Of a DNA stretch of 64,000 nt, positions 8,910 to 17,816 are shown one piece after another. The position numbers were made by a program, and so were the translations under genes. Where the stretch lies: NCBI RefSeq assembly GCF_025836975.1, contig NZ_CP107548.1, forward strand, positions 3,100,001 through 3,164,000, in the 5' to 3' direction. The notes below the pieces were generated by a model, which made no database searches, had not been told where the DNA came from, and saw nothing but the letters and a program-made list of their open reading frames with translations. The stretch comes from Pollutimonas sp. M17. GTDB lineage: Bacteria; Pseudomonadota; Gammaproteobacteria; Burkholderiales; Burkholderiaceae_B. Numbering within the stretch: the first letter of the stretch is position 1; each line of letters begins with the position of its first letter.

Positions 8910-9541
8910 ACGCGTGCCGTCGTACGCTGGCGACTATACTCGTCTATATCCCACAAAGAGGATAAATCGCGTTTCGAGACAATAGTAATTAAAATCATTG
9001 ATGCCGCCATGGCCCAGATACCAGCCCCGAGGACAATGTCTGCCAGCTTGGATAGCTTTATCGCCGCAATCAAAATTCCGAGGAGCCCGACTTCGACCAT
9101 GCTCCAAGGACGCAGGATGCCCAATATGCGCATCACATATACGAAGCCAGGGGCACGCCGACCAACGCGGGAATACGCAAGCACCCATCCGAGCAGGGAA
9201 ATCTGCAGGAACGGCACCAGAATAATGAAAAGGGCAGCCGGCACGGCAAGGGGAACAGTGAGGCCCTGTGCCAACGCACTTGCCGCTTGCCAAAGCGTAG
9301 TTTCGTTATGTATTCCCTGTAGATTTATCTGCAGTACTGGGTAGCTGTTCGCAATCAGGAACATGACTCCAGCGGCGATCGTCAGGGCCAGCCACCCATC
9401 AGCACTCAAGCGACATCCACGGCGGAGCTCAAACGCGCATCTCTCGCAGCGCGCGACTCCTTCGTCCAACGACGTCGGGCGACGGTAGATGCTGTCGCAA
9501 TATTCGCAAATCATCAAGTCTGCAGAACCTTGCCTACACAT
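8906..9541 (-). CDS. pqiA: PqiA-like integral membrane protein, first half
   Basis: About 211 aa from the ATG at 9541. Starts at 9556 (GTG) and 9514 (ATG) are also in frame, and the choice rests on the roughly 10 residues that usually precede the metal site. It has ICEYCDSIYRR and CERCAFE zinc-ribbon motifs, then membrane helices with GVMFLIANSYPVLQI, the PqiA hallmark. It overlaps the marC-family stop codon slightly and the second pqiA half by ATGA. Splitting PqiA into two polypeptides is seen in other beta-proteobacteria. Confidence 0.88.
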   Translation of the reverse strand: MCRQGSADLMICEYCDSIYRRPTSLDEGVARCERCAFELRRGCRLSADGWLALTIAAGVMFLIANSYPVLQINLQGIHNETTLWQAASALAQGLTVPLAVPAALFIILVPFLQISLLGWVLAYSRVGRRAPGFVYVMRILGILRPWSMVEVGLLGILIAAIKLSKLADIVLGAGIWAMAASMILITIVSKRDLSSLWDIDEYSRQRTTARV

Positions 9542-10235
9542 GACCCGACCCGCCACCCTGCAAAGTGACTATTTCAAGGACGCCGTTAATCAAAAACTGC
9601 ACTCCCATGCATACCAACAGAAAACCCATCACTCGCGACAAAGCTTCCACGCCACCATGACCAAGCAATCTTACAAGTACCGTAGAGGAACTCAGGCAAA
9701 CCCAGAATAACAATCCGAGTAGAGAAAAAACAATAATGGGAGCGACGCTCAATACCCACTCTGAAGCGTCCGGATTGATGACGCCCTTAGTGGAAGCAGC
9801 TGCGCTAATAATCAGCGCGATCGTGCCCGGCCCTGCTGTTCCAGGCAGAGCCAGTGGAACAAACGCGATATTTGGCGTCTGTTTCCGATCAAGCGCCTTT
9901 TCCACTTTATCTGCCTCAGGGATATCTTCTACTCCCGACGAAGGAAACAGCATATTGAAACCAATGCCGGTCACTATCAGGCCTCCAGCGATTCGCAAGC
10001 CGGGAACGGAAATTCCAAAGGTGTGCATGATCCAAACCCCCGCGTAGTAGGCGACCAACATAATGCCAACGACATAACAGGCGGCCTGCCTGATTTGGCG
10101 TTGACGCTCATCGTGGGGAATTCTCTCACCCAGAGATAGCAACAACGTCATGGAAGTCAGTGGATTCGCCAATGGCAACAGTACGACAAGGCCGAGCGTG
10201 ACCAGTCGCCCCAACTCAATCAAATCATTCATCAT
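9534..10235 (-). CDS. MarC family integral membrane protein
   Basis: About 233 aa from MMNDLIELG at 10235; an upstream in-frame ATG at 10268 would add 11 residues, and neither has a strong ribosome site. It has six hydrophobic segments with the MarC family start VVLLPLANPLTSMTLLLSLG and the central GIGFNMLF and PLALPGTAGPGTIA motifs. MarC proteins are inner-membrane proteins of unsettled function. Its 3' end overlaps pqiA by a few bases, so it may be the first gene of the pqi transcript. Confidence 0.87.
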   Translation of the reverse strand: MMNDLIELGRLVTLGLVVLLPLANPLTSMTLLLSLGERIPHDERQRQIRQAACYVVGIMLVAYYAGVWIMHTFGISVPGLRIAGGLIVTGIGFNMLFPSSGVEDIPEADKVEKALDRKQTPNIAFVPLALPGTAGPGTIALIISAAASTKGVINPDASEWVLSVAPIIVFSLLGLLFWVCLSSSTVLVRLLGHGGVEALSRVMGFLLVCMGVQFLINGVLEIVTLQGGGSGHV

Positions 10236-10268
10236 TAGTCCGCTGAATGCCCCGTTGCTTACAGTCAT

Positions 10269-10947
10269 CGATCATGGAACGGGCGTCTGTTTTTCACTCA
10301 ATACCTATTGCTGCATACGCGATCCAAATAAGTGGGTCATTCCGAATTGGCGCGAGACCCAAGCACGGTTAATGGAAAGCCTACAGCGATCATTACGTCG
10401 GATGACCAGATTGAAAATTGTATCGCCGCGAGCCTGACGGAGAAGCGATTTTGTTCCATATTTACCGACGATTTATCCCATCTGGGTATTGTTTGGAGAC
10501 ACTGGGCCATCGTTCCTCGTGGTCGGAGCCCCTGCGGTCTTTTCTATACCAAGGGGAATGCAGCGAACAAGCCAACACATGTCGCAACGGGACAAATTGG
10601 CAATTCATTTGGGACACTGACAATCTTCCCTTTCGAGAGGCTCCAGCTAGAATAGTGCTGGTTCGCAGAGTGCCAAGAACGTGAAAGCCTACCTCTGAAA
10701 AATGCATTTTTCCGCAAAGATACAGGCTGCAGCTTTATGGGTCCCAACTTCAGCCGTTCTGATAATTTTCACCAATCTTTATATGAAACGCCAAAACTGT
10801 TGCAGTGCCTCGGCAGCGCTGGCTGAACATAGCTGCACTTTGATACGGTCGCCTGGAGGTTACAGATCGATTCTTTTATTTCTAGTCATGGAGCTCCAGT
10901 GTTTAACCACCTTGGCATGGAAGAACTGAATTTTTGGTGGATCCGAT
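10269..10947. other. Intergenic stretch without a recognisable gene
   Basis: About 680 bp between the leftward marC gene and the rightward lipoprotein gene. It contains short open frames on both strands, but none has a ribosome site, recognisable domain or codon bias. It presumably carries the promoters of both flanking genes. AT content rises in the last 250 bp. Confidence 0.5.
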
Positions 10948-10971
10948 GTGTTTCTTAAAAATGGAAAATCG

Positions 10972-11556
10972 ATGAAAAATAATTTTGCGTCTGGATTTAT
11001 TGCGGCGTTTATGATCAGCAGCCTCACCCTCGCCGGCTGCACTGCCACCCCTAACAAGCCGGATACTCCGTCAGTCAACGTGTCAAAGAGCAAAGCCATC
11101 GACGCAAGCGTCGACGTCACTCTCAGTCGCATGTATTCCACGATTAAGGGTTCACGTGAGCTTGTCTCGAAATCCCGCGGCCTGCTCATCTTCCCGGACG
11201 TGATTCAAGCGGGTCTGATTGTCGGAGGCCAGTCCGGTAATGGGGCGTTGCGGGTAAATGGGCGCACAGTGAGCTACTACAATTTGTCGTCTCTATCGGT
11301 CGGTTTACAGGCAGGTGCCCAATCGAAAGCCATCGTATTCCTGTTCATGACAAAAGATGCGCTGGACGAATTCCACAACTCCAAAGGCTGGACTGCCGGC
11401 GCGGACGCATCGGTCGCTCTCGTCAAGATCGGCGAAAATGGCGTGATCGACACGACGACGGCCACCGCTCCTGTCCAGGTGATCGTGTTGACCAACGCCG
11501 GACTAATGGGCGATGTGTCCATCAATGGGACGAAAGTCACGAAGCTGGATCTTTGA
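10972..11556 (+). CDS. YSC84-related (SYLF-domain) lipoprotein
   Basis: 194 aa from the ATG at 10972. An in-frame ATG at 10948 would put extra residues before a clear lipoprotein signal whose LAGC lipobox gives Cys23. The mature part has the Ysc84/SYLF pattern SRGLLIFPDVIQAGLIVGGQ, then GNGALRVNG and the conserved Asp/Gly-rich C-terminal half. In eukaryotes the domain binds lipids and actin; bacterial versions are periplasmic or outer-membrane-anchored proteins of unknown role. Monocistronic by position. Confidence 0.82.
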   Translation: MKNNFASGFIAAFMISSLTLAGCTATPNKPDTPSVNVSKSKAIDASVDVTLSRMYSTIKGSRELVSKSRGLLIFPDVIQAGLIVGGQSGNGALRVNGRTVSYYNLSSLSVGLQAGAQSKAIVFLFMTKDALDEFHNSKGWTAGADASVALVKIGENGVIDTTTATAPVQVIVLTNAGLMGDVSINGTKVTKLDL

Positions 11557-11627
11557 CACGAATCCTAGTTTCAATGGAGTCTGAGCAAATAATCGATGGA
11601 ACCTGGCGCAACGCGTCGATACGGTCG

Positions 11628-12839
11628 TTAACGGAAGTTTTCCTGGTCGGAGTTATCGCGGCGCTGCCGACGTTGCCAAAAAGGCTGATCGGACCAACGA
11701 GGTTGGACACGATAGTAATAATCTCGTTGTGATATGTATGTTTGCCAAAGTTGCAGTTGCTGCTCAGCGTATTCGTGGATATGAGTATTGCGGCTGTCCA
11801 ATGCCGACGTACCTGGCGGACAGTCTGTCAATGCATAGTGAACCATGTGTCCAGCGTGGCTACCCGTTCTGAGTGCCTTGTCGATGCCTTGCGACGACAG
11901 GGGATCATACGCTTGCGCCGCATCGCCCACCGCCATCCAGGCTTCACCGCAGAAATCCTGTAATCGCTGGCTGTTGGCGGGCGCCCCTCGAATTTCCCCA
12001 CAAGGGTGAAAGCCCCTGTCATGGAGCAATGGCCTAATAAACGTCGAATCGTTCAACAACTGATCGAAGCCTTGAGAGCGCGCGGCCATTCTCGCTGCAG
12101 GCAGGTCCTTGTCGGAAAGAAAGATTACCAGCCGCCTGGTTTGGTCCCGTTCAGCGCCCGGCAAGCGATTGCTATACCACCAGCCGTGCGGCATGGCCTC
12201 AATCCGTGTATAGCGGTCATCATCTTTATTGGTACTGGAGTACCATTGCGCGTAGGCAAATAGCTGATCATGATGTTGAATGATCGGGACACCTAGCGCT
12301 CTGGCCACGACCGCCCGCCGACCGGAACAGTCAACCAGATAACGGGCGCGATATTGCCGCGCCTGCATACCTGACGTTAAGGTCACTTGCCAATTTGAGA
12401 AGCCGTCCGCGATCCTCGCGCAGCTCTCGAAGCGAGCACCTTTGAGCAACGTTGCACCGGCCGCGACCGCCCTCGACCGCAGCGCCTCATCAAATGCCAG
12501 TCGTTCGATGCACAGCCCGAAGCCCGTCGGTGTGAAGAAAAAGTCAGAGACATCCGCCTGGTCGGTTCCCCACAGCGAGGCATTGCCCGCCGTCCTAAAA
12601 AGTCCCGGCAGGTCCCGTTCGGGACGCTCGAGATCCCCCAGGAATCGCGTGACCAGGCCAATGGAGGCAGGCGGCAGCGACTCGCCCAGCTTGAAGCTGG
12701 AGGATACCCGTTCGTCCACCAGTAAAACACGCTGGCCAAATCCGGCCATCGTGTTCGCCGTAGCTGCCCCAGCTGGCCCGGCGCCGACGATAACAACGTC
12801 CCATGCTGTACTCGTCAGGTCGTTCTGCGCTGAGGGCAC
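11628..12839 (-). CDS. LodB-like FAD-dependent maturation enzyme
   Basis: 403 aa. It has a Rossmann FAD-binding start DVVIVGAGPAGAATAN, a middle region YLVDCSGRRAVVARALG, and the second FAD motif GDAAQAYDPLSSQGIDKAL, as in flavin monooxygenases and halogenase-like proteins. It lies 3 bp downstream of the LodA-like oxidase on the same strand. In Marinomonas LodAB and its relatives such a flavoprotein is required to build the cysteine tryptophylquinone cofactor in the partner oxidase. That role is inferred here from pairing and fold; a free-standing monooxygenase is the alternative. Confidence 0.85.
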   Translation of the reverse strand: MPSAQNDLTSTAWDVVIVGAGPAGAATANTMAGFGQRVLLVDERVSSSFKLGESLPPASIGLVTRFLGDLERPERDLPGLFRTAGNASLWGTDQADVSDFFFTPTGFGLCIERLAFDEALRSRAVAAGATLLKGARFESCARIADGFSNWQVTLTSGMQARQYRARYLVDCSGRRAVVARALGVPIIQHHDQLFAYAQWYSSTNKDDDRYTRIEAMPHGWWYSNRLPGAERDQTRRLVIFLSDKDLPAARMAARSQGFDQLLNDSTFIRPLLHDRGFHPCGEIRGAPANSQRLQDFCGEAWMAVGDAAQAYDPLSSQGIDKALRTGSHAGHMVHYALTDCPPGTSALDSRNTHIHEYAEQQLQLWQTYISQRDYYYRVQPRWSDQPFWQRRQRRDNSDQENFR

Positions 12840-12842
12840 GGC

Positions 12843-14843
12843 TCAGCTTCCTTTGGCGGGAGGCCGGTTCAGTATTGGATCACGTTCTTGCTCGACGAAT
12901 ACGGTCGCGCCGCGATCTTTCAGAAAACTGCCGTCCTTGGTCTTCACTGGAAGCACCATCCCCAGTTTCGACCACGCATACGCCATCTGGCTGTAGCCAT
13001 CAGTGGAAGATAGCGGCTCACCGTCAGCGTCGTACCCACGGAACCATTCTTTATGGGTCCTGGATTGGTTCCTTTCGTCATATTCGAAAACGACGTCCGG
13101 CCGTTGTACCGGCCACCACGCCATGTTGCATGACCAGAAGTCACCTTGCCATGGACTCGACATATAGGCGGCCAGCGAACCGGGTGCGTTGTCTTTGCCC
13201 ACGCGGAACGCTTCGGCGAAATAGTCCCGATAGAGAATTAAGTAAGGGAACTCTATACCCGGGTGAAAGCCACCGCCGATGGTCGGTTCGAGCGCCGAGC
13301 TATCGAGTGCATGCGGCTGTTCGCCCAATGGCAGTTTCTCCAGGGGTATGGGCTCCTGAAGGGCGCCGACCTCGAAGTCTCCATCTGCCCAGTTCTTCAG
13401 ATGATTCAGCTGCCAGTCAGTCAAGCTCAAAAACTGTTCCGGCAAATGGTTGCCCAACTGCTGGTTCTGCAAAGGTTTCCCCCCCGAACCCCATAGCTTG
13501 GGCATCTTGGAATCGTCCTCGGTGCGTTTGAACTCTTCATTCTTCCAACTGGTTGGCCGTTGTGGAGGAGCGGGCAGCAGCGAATCCACTAGCCGACCGC
13601 GCTTTCCAGGCGCATGGCGCATCAATCCATAGACCATTTGTCTTATGGGCTTGCTCTTCTCGAGTGGATCGGCCAACGAAGCTAGATACTCTGCGCTGAG
13701 CAAATCACCAGCTTGCCCCGGTCCATGGGCCGCCCCCTTCGTCGCGGGCGTAACGCCCGCCGCCTCGGCACTGACCCAGCCGTAATTTACCGCCTTGGCA
13801 AAAATGGGATAGATATCGCGGTAGAAATTCGTCTTTTTCCCAGCGTAGGGGTAGGCCTCCGGGAAAGCCTCATAAACGCGGTCTAGAATAGACACCACGT
13901 GGTACATGTGCGGGGCGAACTTAGGCGGTGCGGTGACAATCCACGCCCCCGCGCGCGGATTCCTCGTACCTTCGTCCGTCTCTACCTTCACGCCGTCACG
14001 CGTACTCAAGACAGTGCCATCCTGGAGAGTGACCGTGACATCGATCTCACCCCCACAGGTGTCATCCCACCAGCCCGGAACATTGAAATAGGAAAACTGG
14101 TTCGTCAGCGGGTTTTCACCATTTTGAGGGCCGTTTGGAGGGTTGACGGACGCGCTCGGGTTCGACAGGGCCACCTTGGGCGTCGTGACGCATTCCGTTT
14201 TTCCAGGCCCGGGAACGAACAGCAATCGACTTTGGGAGTCCAGGTGGAGCTGCCCAAGCTCAATATCCTTAGCACCCTTATAGCTGACTTCAACAGCCTT
14301 TGAAGGATCCTTCGGCGTGAAGCCTTCGTAACGCAATTCGCCTGGCAACGAAACTTTTCCAACGCCCGTGAAAATGTCCCCCTTCATAGCAACCGGGCCG
14401 GTTTGCCCGGAGGAGATCGTATGCACTCCAGCATCGATGATCAGTTGATCACGTTCGGTCGGCTTTTTGCCGGGTTGGATGGATGGATTGCGCAATTTGT
14501 CAGGATCAAACAGATATGGACCTTGAAACGCATAATTCGCCGCTTTCATATTTCTGACATGCACACGCCATCGCATGGATTTGACCAGATTCGAATCCGA
14601 CGTAAGTTCCGCAACGACTTTGTCATTCTCATCATAGGCGTATACTCGATATCGCTGTGCTTGGCGCTTCAGACGCGCCTTGCCATCGCGATAAGTCCCA
14701 CCGTTCGGACCCGGTCCGTTGCTACCACCCGGATCAACCACAATTCCCGGCGCCTCGGGGCCGATGTAAAACTCGTCACTGTTTCCCACGCGGGCCAAGC
14801 CCATACCGGGGTGAATGCGAATGCTCTTGATCTTCTCGGTCAC
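12843..14843 (-). CDS. LodA/GoxA-like quinoprotein amino-acid oxidase
   Basis: 666 aa with a GTG start at 14843 overlapping the stop of the upstream small frame by GTGA. The N-terminus SIRIHPGMGLARVGNSDEF is the family signature. Near the C-terminus DFWSC places Asp568 four residues before Cys572, the spacing of Asp512 and Cys516 in Marinomonas LodA. YAWSKLG supplies Trp624, the likely partner for cysteine tryptophylquinone. The family oxidises free amino acids (lysine epsilon-amine, glycine) with release of ammonia and hydrogen peroxide, the peroxide giving antimicrobial activity. No signal peptide is seen. The substrate here is unknown. Confidence 0.9.
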   Translation of the reverse strand: MTEKIKSIRIHPGMGLARVGNSDEFYIGPEAPGIVVDPGGSNGPGPNGGTYRDGKARLKRQAQRYRVYAYDENDKVVAELTSDSNLVKSMRWRVHVRNMKAANYAFQGPYLFDPDKLRNPSIQPGKKPTERDQLIIDAGVHTISSGQTGPVAMKGDIFTGVGKVSLPGELRYEGFTPKDPSKAVEVSYKGAKDIELGQLHLDSQSRLLFVPGPGKTECVTTPKVALSNPSASVNPPNGPQNGENPLTNQFSYFNVPGWWDDTCGGEIDVTVTLQDGTVLSTRDGVKVETDEGTRNPRAGAWIVTAPPKFAPHMYHVVSILDRVYEAFPEAYPYAGKKTNFYRDIYPIFAKAVNYGWVSAEAAGVTPATKGAAHGPGQAGDLLSAEYLASLADPLEKSKPIRQMVYGLMRHAPGKRGRLVDSLLPAPPQRPTSWKNEEFKRTEDDSKMPKLWGSGGKPLQNQQLGNHLPEQFLSLTDWQLNHLKNWADGDFEVGALQEPIPLEKLPLGEQPHALDSSALEPTIGGGFHPGIEFPYLILYRDYFAEAFRVGKDNAPGSLAAYMSSPWQGDFWSCNMAWWPVQRPDVVFEYDERNQSRTHKEWFRGYDADGEPLSSTDGYSQMAYAWSKLGMVLPVKTKDGSFLKDRGATVFVEQERDPILNRPPAKGS

Positions 14844-15241
14844 TGCTCAACTCCTCTGCAAAAATTGTTTTTCAACTCGACTCTGGGCACGTCCGCCACC
14901 AGCAGATAGGCCTCCTCGGCTCCTGGGCATTGCTGGCCCGGAAGCGCGGCCCTGATTGGTCAGGTAGAGGCGACAATGGTCCAATCAAGCATGTCTGCGG
15001 AAGCGACCGAGTAACGATTACCGGCATGTTCGATGTCAGCGTAAGTCATCCCTCTGGTTTGAGCATGCCCCCGTACCGAGAAGCCGCCGCCGAAGCCCGC
15101 CTTGATCGATTTTTCGATACGCGAATCAGCAGCGGGCTCCAAAACGCTTTCTGAGCTTTGCGTGGCTGCGCCCACGCCCGGCAATAACAGAACGCAGGCC
15201 GCTGCGCACCCTTTGACGAAATTCCTACGTGTGACTTCCAT
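14840..15241 (-). pseudogene. Small Tat-signal protein upstream of lodA-like gene, interrupted by in-frame TGA
   Basis: From the ATG at 15241 the frame encodes 93 aa with a twin-arginine signal (TRRNFVKGCAAACVLLLPG), then a TGA at 14962-14960. The same frame stays open for 39 more codons, through AEEAYLLVADVPRVELKNNF, and stops at 14842-14840, overlapping the GTG of the oxidase gene. The exact coupling and protein-like tail indicate an originally 133-codon gene. The TGA may be a recent nonsense mutation, a sequencing error or recoding. The product may be an exported accessory of the LodA-like system. I recognise no named family. Confidence 0.68.
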
Positions 15242-15826
15242 ATCGTTCCCTCCATAGTTTCAACACATAACAGTGTTGCAAAGTTTATGGCTCCAGGGTT
15301 GCAACCAGCATGCTTAGAACGCCATATGGAACAAAAACATATTTAAATTGGGATTAAATCGATAATTCCTGGGCGAGAATTTGTCCCCTATCAAGCTCGA
15401 TCCTTTTTTTTGGCACTGATAGCTATCAAAAGTGAACCACCGAGACTATGTTTCTGATGTGCATGTCAAACCCAATGCTTGACCGGTACGGCCGGCTCAT
15501 CGATTTCGAGTTATGGTTGTGGCAGATAATGGATGACGACATCGCCCGGTAGATCATGCAGAACGTGCATCCCCTGGATGTCGCATTCAAACTTGTCCTG
15601 CGACATCGTATGGTGCCGCTCAACGGTCTGAGGTTCGACTCATCCGGCTAGCTGGCCCGCGTTTCCTTGCCCAACCAGGACGACGCGGTTTATGCGCGCA
15701 TTGGTCACGCGGTGCGGGTAGTGACCTTGGGCTATGTGCGAGCTACCGCGCAGCCAAAGGGCTGCCAATATAATAATAAGGAAGGTGGGAACTTGATCCC
15801 AACCTGACGCCCCTGCGTTGCGACCG
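15242..15826. other. Region with no identifiable gene
   Basis: About 585 bp between the small Tat gene and the AraC gene. The first 130 bp next to the Tat gene are AT-rich and probably hold its promoter. The rest has short frames on both strands broken by stops; a frame passing through LARVSLPNQDDAVYARIG looks protein-like, but I cannot assign it. No tRNA or strong terminator is visible. Confidence 0.45.
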
Positions 15827-16852
15827 TCAATTCCCCCCAATGGCAGGCGGAATCCGCTCGGCAATGTACTCATGGAACAGGATGGAAGAATTCATCCCGC
15901 GCGGCAACGTGTCCTGCAAATGGCGCAACTCTTTGGGATTGACCCCAAACCTGTCCTGAAAAAACCTCGAAAACTGCGCCGCGCTCGAGAAACCGCAGCG
16001 ATAGGCAAGCGCTTTCAAGGACAGCGGCTGATCCCGCTGCTGCAAAACCATGCGGCATGCCATGTCCAACCGCTTGTTCCTGATCAGTCGCGCCACGCCT
16101 TTATCCATCTCGAACGCACGATAAAGATGGGAATGCGACAGCCTGAAATGCTGCATGATGGCCTTGGGGCCAAGCGCTGGATCAGCGAGATGCCGATCAA
16201 TGTACTCGATGATGCGCTGCCGCATGGAGAGATTAATGGCCATTTGCTGTGAGTGGGTGAGGGTGACGCCGCCAAGAGCGGCGTTCACCAGCACCATGAG
16301 CGATTCCTGCACGCCCGGAATGGCGCGGGCCTCCATCCCATCCAACTGGCCATCGAGAGAGACGATGAAATCGAACAGCAATCGGTTGGTCGCCACGCTG
16401 GCCGGCAGCACCACACCATGCAAGTTCTTCATTGCCAGGGACTTGTCAATATCCTTGCGCGGGATCACCAGGGTAATTCTGGCACCGGGCTCTTTCCGGC
16501 TGTTCAGCGGACGGGTCAGATCCAGAATGAACATATCCCCCGGCCGAGCATGCAGATCCTTGCCGGCGAAATCCCCCCGGTACTCCCCAGCCAGGATCAC
16601 CTGCAGCAAATAGAAGTCCAGATCCGTCTGCGCGATCAGGCTGGTGGTACGTCGGCAGTCTTGCGTATTGAACGTCGTATTGCCCAGCACCATGCTGCCG
16701 AAGAGGCGCGAACGCACCGAACCCGCCATGCCGCCCGCGCCCTCGTCGCGTATGGGCGACACTTCATAAAGCAGGGATGACGTCTCCCGCCAGAAATCAT
16801 TACGTATCGATTCCTCAACCATATCGGTTGAAATGTAGAAACCTTCTTTCAT
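15827..16852 (-). CDS. AraC-family transcriptional regulator
   Basis: 341 aa. The C-terminal 100 residues hold two helix-turn-helix motifs: LGPKAIMQHFRLSHSHLYRA, then LKALAYRCGFSSAAQFSRFF with the usual DRFGVNPKEL end. The N-terminal part resembles the AraC-binding-like cupin domain of ring-catabolism and stress regulators (LHARPGDMFILDLTRPL). It faces the LodAB-like cluster across 585 bp and transcribes in the same direction, so it may regulate that cluster, but this is only positional. Confidence 0.88.
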   Translation of the reverse strand: MKEGFYISTDMVEESIRNDFWRETSSLLYEVSPIRDEGAGGMAGSVRSRLFGSMVLGNTTFNTQDCRRTTSLIAQTDLDFYLLQVILAGEYRGDFAGKDLHARPGDMFILDLTRPLNSRKEPGARITLVIPRKDIDKSLAMKNLHGVVLPASVATNRLLFDFIVSLDGQLDGMEARAIPGVQESLMVLVNAALGGVTLTHSQQMAINLSMRQRIIEYIDRHLADPALGPKAIMQHFRLSHSHLYRAFEMDKGVARLIRNKRLDMACRMVLQQRDQPLSLKALAYRCGFSSAAQFSRFFQDRFGVNPKELRHLQDTLPRGMNSSILFHEYIAERIPPAIGGN

Positions 16853-17405
16853 GACGTTCGCTCTATCGATGAATCACAGGCATTGAGGCACACCTTCCGG
16901 TGGGAGGGCCAGCCATATGATACCCATACATGTCGGGGATAAATAGAAACGTCCAGTTTTAGTTCATGAAACATCCGTGAGCTGCAAGGCCGCTACGCAG
17001 CCGAGGATAGCGTAATTCTGCGCAAGCGTCATGCCTCTCGGACCCGACTGGCAGTCCCTCCTGCAGAACGCAAGAACGCCTTGTCGTCGGCAAGGTAGAA
17101 AGGCGTGACTCGCCCTCCATGGCGGAGAAGCATTCGGCGCAGCTCGGAGGAGCTTCTAGCAGACGTCAGTGGAATATGTTTTTAGGAATAGCTACCAAAA
17201 ATCAATACTTAGATACTTCAGCAGACGTCGGTAGAACCGTGGAAAGTCAGTGTGGAGCGGGGTGAAGGGAACAGAATTCAGCGTCCAACTCTTAGATTAA
17301 TAAGGTGACACCCCCGCCAGGGAAGCGAGGATGTACCACATTTTGGGCCGGTCTGATGGCTGCTGTCCACTCTCCGCAGATTTCAGTGCCAAAATCGTGA
17401 TTTTG
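16853..17405. other. Intergenic region with possible gene relic
   Basis: About 550 bp upstream of the AraC gene and before the toxin-antitoxin pair. Two copies of GCAGACGTC occur around 17159 and 17222. Apart from a short relic frame listed separately, nothing is recognisable. Confidence 0.4.
17029..17158 (-). pseudogene. Short protein-like relic, family unknown
   Basis: The complement reads about 43 codons ending in TGA, with the protein-like stretch LLRHGGRVTPFYLADDKAFL. There is no start with a ribosome site and no upstream continuation. It looks like the C-terminal scrap of a larger gene lost by rearrangement, consistent with mobile debris on the other side of the hipBA pair. Family not recognised. 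Confidence 0.3.
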
Positions 17406-17447
17406 CGCTATTATGGACAAATTAGATTTATAAAGTCCATAATAGCG
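17406..17447. promoter_or_regulatory. Perfect 13-bp inverted repeat, likely HipB-type operator
   Basis: Arms CGCTATTATGGAC (17406-17418) and GTCCATAATAGCG (17435-17447) match perfectly around a 16-bp AT-rich spacer containing TTATAA, a candidate -10. The repeat ends 3 bp before the antitoxin start. HipB-type antitoxins repress their own operons through such palindromes, so autoregulation is likely. Confidence 0.75.
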
Positions 17448-17450
17448 AAC

Positions 17451-17816
17451 ATGCCACGCAAACCGCCAATCATCTTCCCTCAAGAACAGCGTCTCCTGTC
17501 CGCACTGGGAGAGCGGCTGCGCCTTGCCCGCAAGCGACGCAAATTGAGCAACGCCGTCGTCGCGCAACGCGCAGGGATTTCAAGGACGACTTTGTACAAG
17601 GTCGAGGCCGGGGACGCAGGGGCTACGCTGGGGTCCTATGTTCGGGTCCTGGCCGTGCTGGGTCTTGAGGGCGACCTCGATCAGTTGGGGGCCGACGACA
17701 GAGTTGGTCGAAAATTGCAGGACCTGGAGCTTGAACCCACTCCCAAGCGCCGCACGACCACCCGTGCCAAGGCGACCAAACCCTCGCCAACCTCAAACAA
17801 CGAGAAATCGACATGA
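17451..17816 (+). CDS. HipB-like antitoxin, XRE-family DNA-binding protein
   Basis: 121 aa from the ATG at 17451 (an earlier in-frame ATG at 17331 would place the operator inside the gene). The Cro/C1-type helix-turn-helix is LSNAVVAQRAGISRTTLYKV at about residues 32-51. A Lys/Thr/Pro-rich tail follows, probably disordered as in HipB. The stop overlaps the toxin start by ATGA. It should bind the palindrome just upstream and neutralise the partner kinase. Confidence 0.86.
   Translation: MPRKPPIIFPQEQRLLSALGERLRLARKRRKLSNAVVAQRAGISRTTLYKVEAGDAGATLGSYVRVLAVLGLEGDLDQLGADDRVGRKLQDLELEPTPKRRTTTRAKATKPSPTSNNEKST

Noticed and set aside
14960-14962. Selenocysteine at the in-frame TGA
   Set aside because: No bacterial SECIS-like hairpin was recognised right after the TGA and no redox motif is seen around it; mutation or sequencing error is simpler. 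Not excluded without selA/selB data.
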